The notes under the pieces are model-generated. The model saw nothing but the letters and a program-made list of their open reading frames with translations. It had not been told where the DNA came from and ran no database searches. From an uncultured Bacteroidota bacterium (lineage in GTDB: Bacteria; Bacteroidota; Bacteroidia; Flavobacteriales; Flavobacteriaceae), in the NCBI GenBank assembly GCA_903838055.1, contig CAILWV010000007.1, forward strand, positions 1 to 40,048: 40,048 nt of DNA, read 5' to 3'. The position numbers were made by a program, and so were the translations under genes. Below, piece by piece: positions 17,517-24,832 of this stretch (position 1 is its first letter; every line of letters starts with the position of its first letter).

Positions 17517-19445
17517 TTACTGCGGAGTATCTAAATTTTCTTCAGCACTAATTTGATAAGGTCTTTTTCCGAAAATAGTTTCCAAATCATCCTTAAAGAT
17601 AACTTCTTTTTCAATAAGTATATCTGCAAGTTGGAGTAATTTATCTTTATTTTCTTTTAAAATTTCAATTGCTCTGTGGTATTGACCTTCAATTAAAATA
17701 GATATTTCTTTGTCAATTGTCATTGCAGTATCCTCTGAATAAGGCTTGTTAAAATTATAATCTCCTTGACCTGAAGAATCATAATAGGTAACATTCCCTA
17801 ATTTTTCATTCAATCCATAAATAGTCACCATTGCTCGTGCTTGTTTGGTAACTTTTTCTAAATCGGATAAAGCACCAGTTGAAATAGTATCAAACACAAC
17901 TTTTTCGGCAGCACGACCACCCATTGTAGCACACATTTCATCCAACATTTGATCTGGACGAACAATCAATCTTTCTTCAGGTAAGTACCATGCTGCTCCT
18001 AAACTTTGTCCTCTAGGTACAATAGTTACTTTAATAAGAGGTGCTGCGTGTTCTAGCATCCAGCTAACAGTTGCGTGACCAGCTTCATGAACTGCAATTG
18101 CTCTTTTTTCGGCTGGAGTTACAATTTTATTTTTCTTTTCTAAACCACCAACAATCCTATCAACTGCATCAAGAAAATCTTGTTTGTCAACTGCTGATTT
18201 GTTATGACGAGCAGCAATCAATGCGGCCTCATTACATACATTAGCTATGTCTGCACCAGAGAATCCTGGAGTTTGTTTTGCTAGGAAATCGGTATCAAGT
18301 CCTTCTACTTTTTTAAGTGGTGCCAAATGCACTTCAAAGATTTCTTTTCTTTCTCTAATGTCTGGAAGGTCTACATAAATTTGTCTATCAAAACGTCCTG
18401 CTCTCATTAAAGCTTTGTCTAATACATCGGCTCTATTGGTTGCAGCAATTACAATTACGTGTGTGTTTGTTCCAAAACCATCCATTTCAGTAAGTAGTTG
18501 GTTTAATGTGTTTTCTCGTTCGTCATTGCCACCTGACATACTGTTTTTTCCTCTAGCACGACCAACAGCATCAATTTCATCAATAAATATAATAGATGGT
18601 GATTTTTCTTTTGCTTGTTTGAATAAATCTCTTACTCTTGAAGCTCCCACACCAACGAACATTTCAACAAAATCAGAACCTGATAATGAAAAGAAAGGAA
18701 CCTTAGCTTCTCCAGCTACAGCTTTTGCTAATAAGGTTTTTCCAGTTCCCGGAGGACCAACTAATAAGGCACCTTTAGGTATTTTACCTCCTAAAACAGT
18801 GTACTTTTCAGGATTTTTTAGGAATTCTACAATTTCTTGTACTTCTTCTTTTGCACCTTCTAAACCTGCAACATCTTTAAAAGTAGTTTTAACATCTGTT
18901 TTCTCGTCAAATAATTTAGCTCTTGATTTTCCAATATTGAATATTTGACCTCCGCCACCACCAGCACCACCAGACATTCTTCGCATGAAAAACAACCAAA
19001 TACCTATTAGTAATAACATTGGAAGAAATCCAACAATGTATTCAGACCAATCACTTTTTAGTTTGAAATCGTAATCTTTAAGTTTATTACCTGTTTTTGC
19101 TTTTATCAGTTTGTTTTCAAAATTTTGAGCGTCTGCAATTTCAAAAGTGTAATGAGGTCCTTTATTGATACCACCAAAAAGAGGATCTTTAGCAACTTTA
19201 CTGTTGCCTTTTTCTTTTAAAGCAGCAGCAGTAAGGTAGGCTTCTGCTTGAACTTTATTGAAAACAATAACTTTGTCAATTTGACCACTATTTAATAGTT
19301 CGTCAAACTTGGAAGAAGATATTTTTGTTGGATCTTGAAAACCAGAGCTATTAAATATGTTTAAAAGAATAAACATAAAAATAATTGCTCCTGAAATCCA
19401 CCATGGACTAAATTTCAAACCACTAGGTTTTTTGTTATCTGACAT
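17517..19445 (-). CDS. ftsH: ATP-dependent zinc metalloprotease FtsH
   Basis: 642 aa. This membrane-bound AAA+ protease degrades misfolded membrane proteins and selected regulators. Two N-terminal helices (about 14-32 and 137-154) flank a periplasmic domain. A Gly-rich linker leads to Walker A GPPGTGKT (230-237), Walker B IIFIDE (285-290) and the SRH region AATNRADVLDKALMRAGRFDR. The zinc site HEAGH (453-457) follows, with the peptidase domain to the C terminus. It is co-transcribed with rsfS, 15 nt upstream. Confidence 0.97.
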   Translation of the reverse strand: MSDNKKPSGLKFSPWWISGAIIFMFILLNIFNSSGFQDPTKISSSKFDELLNSGQIDKVIVFNKVQAEAYLTAAALKEKGNSKVAKDPLFGGINKGPHYTFEIADAQNFENKLIKAKTGNKLKDYDFKLKSDWSEYIVGFLPMLLLIGIWLFFMRRMSGGAGGGGGQIFNIGKSRAKLFDEKTDVKTTFKDVAGLEGAKEEVQEIVEFLKNPEKYTVLGGKIPKGALLVGPPGTGKTLLAKAVAGEAKVPFFSLSGSDFVEMFVGVGASRVRDLFKQAKEKSPSIIFIDEIDAVGRARGKNSMSGGNDERENTLNQLLTEMDGFGTNTHVIVIAATNRADVLDKALMRAGRFDRQIYVDLPDIRERKEIFEVHLAPLKKVEGLDTDFLAKQTPGFSGADIANVCNEAALIAARHNKSAVDKQDFLDAVDRIVGGLEKKNKIVTPAEKRAIAVHEAGHATVSWMLEHAAPLIKVTIVPRGQSLGAAWYLPEERLIVRPDQMLDEMCATMGGRAAEKVVFDTISTGALSDLEKVTKQARAMVTIYGLNEKLGNVTYYDSSGQGDYNFNKPYSEDTAMTIDKEISILIEGQYHRAIEILKENKDKLLQLADILIEKEVIFKDDLETIFGKRPYQISAEENLDTPQ

Positions 19446-19460
19446 TATCTTGCTTTGATT

Positions 19461-19832
19461 TTAGTTTTTATTTTCTAAGGAAGTAATTTTAGCATCACCC
19501 CATAATCCTTCAATATTGTAGTATTCTCTAATTTCTTTTTGAAATACATGAACAACAATGCTCACATAATCCATAAGAACCCATTCGGCATTATCAGTAC
19601 CTTCAACATGCCATGGTTTGTCTTTTATCTCTTTGGAAACTGTTTTTTGAATTGAGTTTACAATTGCATTTACTTGAGTGTTAGAAGTACCATTGCAAAT
19701 TACAAAATAATCGCATACGGCATTGTCTATATCTCTTAAATCAAGAATGTCAATATCATTTCCCTTAACTTCTTCTATTCCTTTAATGATGTTTGTTAAT
19801 AGCACATCAGTACTCACTGTCTTTTTTGTCAT
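19461..19832 (-). CDS. rsfS: Ribosome silencing factor RsfS
   Basis: 123 aa, the standard length of the RsfS/Iojap (DUF143) family. It binds L14 on the large subunit and blocks subunit joining when nutrients are scarce. Family signatures are visible: DIDILDLRDIDNAVCDYFVICNG-type core (about 22-44), PWHVEGTDNAEWVLMDY and VVHVFQKEIREYYNIEGLW. It is first in the operon with ftsH and divergent from birA. The minus strand reads TACCTTTG at 19852-19859, a -7 match. Confidence 0.95.
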   Translation of the reverse strand: MTKKTVSTDVLLTNIIKGIEEVKGNDIDILDLRDIDNAVCDYFVICNGTSNTQVNAIVNSIQKTVSKEIKDKPWHVEGTDNAEWVLMDYVSIVVHVFQKEIREYYNIEGLWGDAKITSLENKN

Positions 19833-19851
19833 CTAAATTTTATATAATTCG

Positions 19852-19859
19852 CAAAGGTA
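19852..19859 (-). promoter_or_regulatory. rsfS-ftsH -7 element
   Basis: The minus strand reads TACCTTTG (TAnnTTTG), 19 nt before the start. A plus-strand TATTTTTG for the divergent birA gene lies at 19874-19881. Confidence 0.45.
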
Positions 19860-19924
19860 TCAAAAAATGTCCTTATTTTTGATGCTTAACATAATTTTAA
19901 ACATCAATTTTTTAATTCTTGCCA

Positions 19925-20656
19925 ATGTCAATTATCAAACTCAATGCCATAGATTCTACTAATGATTTTTTAAAAGTTCTGTCTAGAAACCAATCAGTAG
20001 ACAATTTCACTACTGTTGTAGCGCAAAAACAAACTAACGGCAAAGGACAAATGGGTGCTGTTTGGCAGTCGGAAGAGGGTAAAAATCTAATTATGAGTGT
20101 TTTGGTGAAAGATGTATTACAGAATGTAGACGAAATTTTTCATTTAAATGTTGCAGTAGCACTTTCGGTTATCCAAGTATTGGAAGTCTTTAATATACCT
20201 AATTTAAGTGTGAAATGGCCTAACGACATTATGTCAGACCCAAAAAAAATCTGTGGCATATTAATAGAAAATAGTATTAAATCAGATACTAATGTAGAAT
20301 CTATAATTGGAATTGGATTAAATGTAAACCAACTAAAATTTGATAATTTACCGAAAGCATCTTCTATGGCAGTAATTTGTGAAAAGGAATTTGATTTAGA
20401 TTCAATTTTAGATTTGATTATTTTTCAAATTAAGAAAAATTGTAGTTGGATACTTTCTCAACAATCGGATAAATTATGGCAGGAATACCACAAAAAATTA
20501 TTTAAAATAAATGTTCCAATGGCGTTTGAAGATGTTTTTCAAAATAAGTTTATGGGAATCATTCAAGGCGTGTTGACTGACGGAAGGCTTCAAGTATTGC
20601 TTGAGGATGATTCTATTAAAAGTTATGGAATCAAAGAAATACAAGTATTATTTTAA
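19925..20656 (+). CDS. birA: Biotin-[acetyl-CoA-carboxylase] ligase
   Basis: 243 aa from ATG at 19925; a TTG two codons upstream (19919) is less likely. It attaches biotin to carboxylase carrier proteins through biotinyl-AMP. Motifs: DSTND near 9-13, the biotin-binding glycine loop here as NGKGQMGAVWQS (less basic than the usual GRGRxGR), KWPNDIM and CGILIEN, with GIGLNVN downstream. It lacks the N-terminal helix-turn-helix of E. coli BirA, so it is the monofunctional group I enzyme and not a repressor. Confidence 0.93.
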   Translation: MSIIKLNAIDSTNDFLKVLSRNQSVDNFTTVVAQKQTNGKGQMGAVWQSEEGKNLIMSVLVKDVLQNVDEIFHLNVAVALSVIQVLEVFNIPNLSVKWPNDIMSDPKKICGILIENSIKSDTNVESIIGIGLNVNQLKFDNLPKASSMAVICEKEFDLDSILDLIIFQIKKNCSWILSQQSDKLWQEYHKKLFKINVPMAFEDVFQNKFMGIIQGVLTDGRLQVLLEDDSIKSYGIKEIQVLF

Positions 20657-20712
20657 TTTTTTTTATAAATCTAAAGATAAAAAGCTTATTGTAGAATTTA
20701 CTTTATAATTTA

Positions 20713-20746
20713 AAAACCTCGTAATCAATTTTGATTACGAGGTTTT
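20713..20746. terminator. Bidirectional terminator
   Basis: Perfect 16-bp arms (20713-20728 and 20731-20746) containing AACCTCGTAATC, between convergent birA and the SRPBCC gene. Confidence 0.85.
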
Positions 20747-20783
20747 ACATTTAATTTTATGTTTTAATTCCTTCTTTGTTTAC

Positions 20784-21176
20784 TTACAATTTATACATAT
20801 TGTTAGCTAATGTTTCAATGAATTTTGTAATTGGTCCTTTAATCATCATAGCCATCATAGGGTTAAATTCTCCTTCAAAATCTAATTTAACTTCGCTAGA
20901 ATTATCTGTAATTGTTGTTATGGTGGCAATTAAAGAAAAAGGTAATTTATCGCTAGCTGCATTTAATACTATTTTAGAATTTGGAATTCCTTCTTTCCTT
21001 CTCAATTTAATTTCTGGCATACCTGACAAACCAAAATTAAAAATGTCATCACCTAGAACTTCGAATTTCGCAATGTTATCAGGCATTAATTTTTCAAAAT
21101 TACTAACATTTGAAAGTTCATTGTATAAATATTCAGATGATTTTTCAACAGTAACTATTGGGCTTTCTAGGTTCAT
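20784..21176 (-). CDS. SRPBCC (START-like) family protein
   Basis: 130 aa from the ATG at 21174-21176. A longer start at 21188 would add MTLK but falls within an intergenic repeat-like sequence, so the shorter start is preferred. The sequence has a helix-grip pattern: an N-terminal strand (NLESPIVTVEKS), helix YLYNELSNVSNFEKLMPDNI, several strands, and a C-terminal helix MMIKGPITKFIETLAN. Such proteins bind hydrophobic ligands; none can be named here. It lies downstream of pyrE on the same strand. Confidence 0.75.
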   Translation of the reverse strand: MNLESPIVTVEKSSEYLYNELSNVSNFEKLMPDNIAKFEVLGDDIFNFGLSGMPEIKLRRKEGIPNSKIVLNAASDKLPFSLIATITTITDNSSEVKLDFEGEFNPMMAMMIKGPITKFIETLANNMYKL

Positions 21177-21183
21177 TTTTAAT

Positions 21184-21218
21184 GTCATTGCGAGGAATAA
21201 AGCAATCTCATCCTCTTG
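21184..21218. repeat. REP-like dispersed intergenic sequence
   Basis: The plus strand reads GTCATTGCGAGGAATAAAGC then AATCTCATCC, which from memory resembles a short repeat scattered in many Bacteroidota genomes. It fills the pyrE to SRPBCC gap and overlaps the longer SRPBCC start. The half-motifs GTCATT and AATCT also occur in the inverted repeats of the GIY-YIG unit. Confidence 0.5.
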
Positions 21219-21230
21219 TTTTATATTATT

Positions 21231-21872
21231 TTACACATTCCATGTAGAAGGACTTTTACGCCATTCTTGTAACGTAGATTGTTCTTCTTCGGTTATATAT
21301 TTTTTTTCAACTGCAAGGTCTAATAGATTTTCATAGTTGCTTAATGTGTTCAAATTCACATTCGCTTTTTTGAAGTTTTCCTCTGCAACATCAAATCCAT
21401 AGGTGAAAATTGCAAGCATTCCTTTTACATTGGCTCCAGCTTCTTTTAATGCTTCTACCGCCATCAAACTACTATTTCCTGTAGAAATTAAATCTTCTAC
21501 AACGACTACATTTTGTCCTTTTTGTAAAAAACCCTCTACTTGATTTTGTCTTCCGTGTTTCTTTGCTTCTGGTCTAACATACACAAATGGAAGCCCTAGT
21601 TCCTCTGCAACGAGTATTCCTATGCCTATAGCGCCTGTTGCAACGCCGGCAATTACATCTGGTTTACCGTAAATTTCTGTGATTTGCTTAGAAAATTCAT
21701 CTCGAATGTAATTTCTAATTGCTGGAAATGAAAGAGTTAAACGGTTATCACAATAAATAGGAGAGTTCCAACCCGAAGCCCACTTAAAAGGATTTGACGG
21801 ATTCAATTTAATTGCATTTATTTGTAAAAGCAATTCGGCTGTTTTTTCGGCTGTTTTTTTATTAAAAATCAT
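21231..21872 (-). CDS. pyrE: Orotate phosphoribosyltransferase
   Basis: 213 aa from the ATG at 21870-21872 (MIFNKKTAEK). The longer reading to 21905 would overlap the divergent NUDIX gene and lacks family support. It converts orotate and PRPP to OMP in pyrimidine synthesis. Motifs: WASGWNSPIYCDNR for orotate binding, GVATGAIGIG, YVRPEAKKHGRQNQ (catalytic loop), and the PRPP-binding VVVVEDLISTGNSSLMAVEAL. Its -7 element overlaps the start codon of the divergent NUDIX gene, and only 4 nt separate that element from the pyrE ATG. Confidence 0.95.
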   Translation of the reverse strand: MIFNKKTAEKTAELLLQINAIKLNPSNPFKWASGWNSPIYCDNRLTLSFPAIRNYIRDEFSKQITEIYGKPDVIAGVATGAIGIGILVAEELGLPFVYVRPEAKKHGRQNQVEGFLQKGQNVVVVEDLISTGNSSLMAVEALKEAGANVKGMLAIFTYGFDVAEENFKKANVNLNTLSNYENLLDLAVEKKYITEEEQSTLQEWRKSPSTWNV

Positions 21873-21876
21873 ACTG

Positions 21877-21905
21877 CAAATGTATAAAGTTTTTGTGAAC
21901 GACAA
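21877..21905 (-). promoter_or_regulatory. pyrE promoter, overlapping the NUDIX start codon
   Basis: On the minus strand TTG (21903-21905), an 18-bp spacer and TACATTTG (21877-21884), then CAGT and the pyrE ATG. The whole promoter lies inside the first codons of the opposite gene. Confidence 0.6.
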
Positions 21906-22476
21906 ACCACTTTTTTTAACAAATGAAGTCGCTAAAGAAACCGACTTTCAACTGTTTTTGCTTGAAAGTGTTGATATTGAACAGCTTATTGTAAAAATGT
22001 TCAATAATAAAATTAAAAAAGCCTATTTATATTATCCAGATGAAAAGGAAATACTTAACAAAGTAAAAGAAAAAATACCTGTAAAAAAAGCCGGAGGCGG
22101 CTTGGTTTACAATCAAAATCGTGAGGTATTATTTATTTTTAGAAACGGGAAATGGGATTTACCAAAAGGAGGACTAATAAAAGGCGAAATAATTGAAGAG
22201 TGTTCAATTAGAGAAGTAATAGAAGAAACAGGAGTTCAGGATTTAGTAATTACTAATAAACTTCAAAAAACCTATCACGTTTTCAAAAGAAATGGTGTTT
22301 ATAGATTAAAAATTACACATTGGTATGAAATGACAACAACATTTCAAGGAACTCCTATTCCGCAAGAAAATGAAGGAATAGAGAAGGTTGCTTGGCTTAA
22401 ACCTGAAGAGATAAAACAAGCACTTGAAAATTCCTATGAAAATATTAAATTATTATTTGAAGAAATAAATTTCTGA
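21880..22476 (+). CDS. NUDIX hydrolase with N-terminal extension
   Basis: 198 aa. A complete NUDIX box runs from G97 to V119: G-x5-E103-x7-REVIEETGV, the metal-binding signature of enzymes that hydrolyse nucleoside diphosphates linked to another moiety. DLPKGG just before the box and VAWLKPEEI after it are typical of the family. Residues 1-70 form an extra domain of unknown role that starts MYKVFVNDKPLFLTNE. The gene is divergent from pyrE with only 7 nt between the two start codons, which supports this start and the short pyrE. The substrate is unknown. Confidence 0.85.
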   Translation: MYKVFVNDKPLFLTNEVAKETDFQLFLLESVDIEQLIVKMFNNKIKKAYLYYPDEKEILNKVKEKIPVKKAGGGLVYNQNREVLFIFRNGKWDLPKGGLIKGEIIEECSIREVIEETGVQDLVITNKLQKTYHVFKRNGVYRLKITHWYEMTTTFQGTPIPQENEGIEKVAWLKPEEIKQALENSYENIKLLFEEINF

Positions 22477-22520
22477 TATATTATTTATAACAATTCACAT
22501 TCTTTAATCCTAATTGGCTT

Positions 22521-22528
22521 TATCTTTG
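22521..22528 (+). promoter_or_regulatory. -7 element of the helicase gene, near-leaderless
   Basis: TATCTTTG followed by CCAA and ATG at 22533. There is no TTG at the expected -33 position. The spacing implies a transcript starting at or next to the start codon. Confidence 0.5.
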
Positions 22529-22532
22529 CCAA

Positions 22533-23879
22533 ATGAACAACAACCCACACTCTACCAATTTACTATTAAATTTAGGAATTGAAAGTCTAAATGAAATGCA
22601 AGAAATGGCACAAGATGCTATTTTGAATGATGCCAATATTTTATTACTCTCCCCAACTGGTTCCGGAAAAACTTTGGCTTTTTTATTGCCGATTTTTGAA
22701 ATGTTGCAACCCGAAATTAATACTATTCAATGTTTGATTTTAGTGCCATCTCGCGAATTGGGATTGCAAATAGAGCAAGTATGGAAAAAAATGGGAACCA
22801 ATTATAAAGTAAATGTTTGTTATGGTGGACATTCTATTGATACCGAAATTAAAAACCTTTCCAATCCTCCAGCAGTATTAATTGGAACTCCAGGTCGTAT
22901 TGCTGATCATATAGAAAGAGGAACTTTCAAAATGAATACCATCGCAACCTTGGTTTTAGATGAATTTGATAAATCATTGCAGTTGGGTTTTCATGAGCAA
23001 ATGTCATTTATTATTTCAAAATTAAATAAACTTAATAAACGAGTTTTGGTTTCTGCAACCTCAGATATTGAAATTCCAAAATATACGCATGTAGTAAATC
23101 CAACTGTTTTGGATTTTATTCCTACCGAAGAAACAAATTCTAATTTGAGTTTGAAAATGGTAGTTTCTAAAGAAAAAGATAAAATTAATTCCCTATTCAA
23201 TTTGATTTGCTCGTTAAAATCAGAATCGGCAATTATTTTTTGTAACCATAGAGATGCTGCCGAACGCATTAGTGATACCCTTAACGAAAAAGGAATTTAC
23301 TCTACCTATTATCATGGTGGCATGGATCAAGACGAAAGAGAGCGAGCATTAATACAATTTAGAAACGGAAGTGTAAGTTATTTAGTTACTACCGATTTAG
23401 CTGCTCGTGGATTAGATATTCCTGAAATGAATCACGTAATTCATTACCATTTACCTTCTAAAGAAGATGAATTTACTCACAGAAACGGTCGTACAGCAAG
23501 GATGTTGGCTTCAGGAACTGCCTATATTGTTGTTCATGAAAGTGAGAAAAAAATGGATTATATAGATTATAAAACCACTGTATTAAATGTTGATACTGCA
23601 ACAACTTTACCAAAAGCTCCTCAATTTCAAACAATTTATGTAAGTGGTGGTAAGAAAAATAAATTGAACAAAATTGATATTGTAGGTTTCTTTTCTCAAA
23701 AAGGAAAACTAGAAAAAGGAGATTTAGGTTTAATTGAAGTAAAAGATTTCATTTCTTTTGCAGCCGTAAAATCTAAAAAGGTGAAAGATTTCTTACTTAA
23801 TATCCGTGATGAAAAAATGAAAGGAAAAAAGTTTAAAATCGAAGTAGCACGTAAAGTGGTTAAGAAAGAGGATTCTTAG
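22533..23879 (+). CDS. DEAD-box RNA helicase, DbpA-like
   Basis: 448 aa. It unwinds RNA in an ATP-dependent way. Domain 1 has a short Q-motif region (about 13-30), motif I SPTGSGKT (40-47), PSREL, GTPGR, motif II DEFD (143-146, where DEAD is usual) and SAT. Domain 2 has IFCNHRD, TDLAARGLDIPEM and HRNGRTAR. The C terminus (about 365-440, starting FQTIYVSGGKKNKL) fits the DbpA RNA-binding domain, which in E. coli targets helix 92 of 23S rRNA. A role in 50S assembly is likely. It is monocistronic. Confidence 0.9.
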   Translation: MNNNPHSTNLLLNLGIESLNEMQEMAQDAILNDANILLLSPTGSGKTLAFLLPIFEMLQPEINTIQCLILVPSRELGLQIEQVWKKMGTNYKVNVCYGGHSIDTEIKNLSNPPAVLIGTPGRIADHIERGTFKMNTIATLVLDEFDKSLQLGFHEQMSFIISKLNKLNKRVLVSATSDIEIPKYTHVVNPTVLDFIPTEETNSNLSLKMVVSKEKDKINSLFNLICSLKSESAIIFCNHRDAAERISDTLNEKGIYSTYYHGGMDQDERERALIQFRNGSVSYLVTTDLAARGLDIPEMNHVIHYHLPSKEDEFTHRNGRTARMLASGTAYIVVHESEKKMDYIDYKTTVLNVDTATTLPKAPQFQTIYVSGGKKNKLNKIDIVGFFSQKGKLEKGDLGLIEVKDFISFAAVKSKKVKDFLLNIRDEKMKGKKFKIEVARKVVKKEDS

Positions 23880-23918
23880 ATTTTTTAGAAAATTAGTTTA
23901 TAGTTTGTCATTTCATTC

Positions 23919-24308
23919 AGTTTGTCATTCCGTAGGAATCTATTATTTAAAATGATAATTCCAAAACTCTAAATCTGAATTAATTTCTTTTATTAAATTC
24001 AACTTTTTCTCTCTTGAAAGATTCTTGATTTCTTTTTCTCTTTCTATAGCTAATTGAATCCAGCTAAACTTTTCAAAATAAATTAAAAAATGAGCATTAT
24101 AACGAGCAGTAAAACTATTTGGGTTTAATTTAGTTTCGTGTTGGTGTAATCTCAATTTCAAGTTATTTGTTACACCTGTATATAAAACTGTTCTGTTTTT
24201 ATTTGTTAAAATATATACGTAAAAAGTATATATTCCTTCAGTGTATTCAATCATAATCAATTATTTTATTCAAAAATAGTTTTTTAGATTCCTACGGAAT
24301 GACAAACT
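23919..24308. mobile_element. 390-bp GIY-YIG unit bounded by perfect 24-bp inverted repeats
   Basis: AGTTTGTCATTCCGTAGGAA followed by TCTA (23919-23942) and its exact complement (24285-24308) bracket the GIY-YIG gene. The left repeat ends at the base before the stop codon and the right repeat begins 24 bp before the start. A second AGTTTGTCATT copy lies just outside at 23902-23912. The arrangement suggests a small selfish or domesticated element; mobility is inferred. Confidence 0.6.
23943..24260 (-). CDS. Single-domain GIY-YIG nuclease family protein
   Basis: 105 aa; ATG at 24254 (MIEYTEG) is an alternative start. The GIY-YIG fold is visible: YVYILTNKNRTVLYTGVTNN holds the two strands (YIL and YTG in place of GIY and YIG), LKLRLHQHE has the catalytic Arg region, and a later Glu in LIYFEKFSW is the likely metal ligand. 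It ends with a basic helix (EKEIKNLSREKK). Such stand-alone domains are common in Bacteroidota, but their role is unknown. It is tightly enclosed by perfect inverted repeats, unlike any other gene here. Confidence 0.85.
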   Translation of the reverse strand: MIMIEYTEGIYTFYVYILTNKNRTVLYTGVTNNLKLRLHQHETKLNPNSFTARYNAHFLIYFEKFSWIQLAIEREKEIKNLSREKKLNLIKEINSDLEFWNYHFK

Positions 24309-24340
24309 AAGCGATTAGTACGAACGAAAAAAATATTGAA

Positions 24341-24793
24341 TTAAATTTTCACCGAATCTGGAACTAATACGGTATAATCACCACCATTTCTAATTACATC
24401 TCGAACAATACTCGAACTGATAAAAGAAGTTTTGGAAGCGGTTAACAAGAATACAGTTTCAATTTTAGATAATAATCTATTGGTATGTGCAATGGCTTTT
24501 TCAAATTCAAAATCGGCAGGATTTCGTAAGCCCCGAAGAATAAATTGTGCATTTTCTTTATGGCACAAGTCAATTGTTAGTCCTTCGTAAGTGATTACTC
24601 TAACTTTAGGTTCGTCTTTAAATGCTTCTTCAATAAAGCGTTTTCTGTCTTCAAGTGAAAACATATATTTTTTTTCGGCATTGATCCCGATGGCAACAAT
24701 AACTTCATCAAATAGAGAAATTCCTCTTTTAATTATGTCGTAATGTCCGTTAGTAATTGGATCAAAGGATCCTGGAAATATGGCTTTTTTCAT
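24341..24793 (-). CDS. coaD: Phosphopantetheine adenylyltransferase
   Basis: 150 aa, the usual length. It adenylates 4'-phosphopantetheine in coenzyme A synthesis. The nucleotidyltransferase motif is FPGSFDPITNGHYDII (T-x-GH type) at the N terminus; LRGLRNPADFEFE and the C-terminal ISSSIVRDVIRNGGD are family hallmarks. It lies 39 nt downstream of ddl in the same direction and is probably co-transcribed with it. Confidence 0.96.
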   Translation of the reverse strand: MKKAIFPGSFDPITNGHYDIIKRGISLFDEVIVAIGINAEKKYMFSLEDRKRFIEEAFKDEPKVRVITYEGLTIDLCHKENAQFILRGLRNPADFEFEKAIAHTNRLLSKIETVFLLTASKTSFISSSIVRDVIRNGGDYTVLVPDSVKI

Positions 24794-24832
24794 TTTTTTT
24801 AGATGCTACATTCAAGCTCATTAATAATTGTA

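Noticed and set aside
21873..21905. Longer pyrE start (MSFTKTLYICS...)
   Set aside because: It would overlap the NUDIX gene, lies across the pyrE promoter and adds residues not typical of the family.
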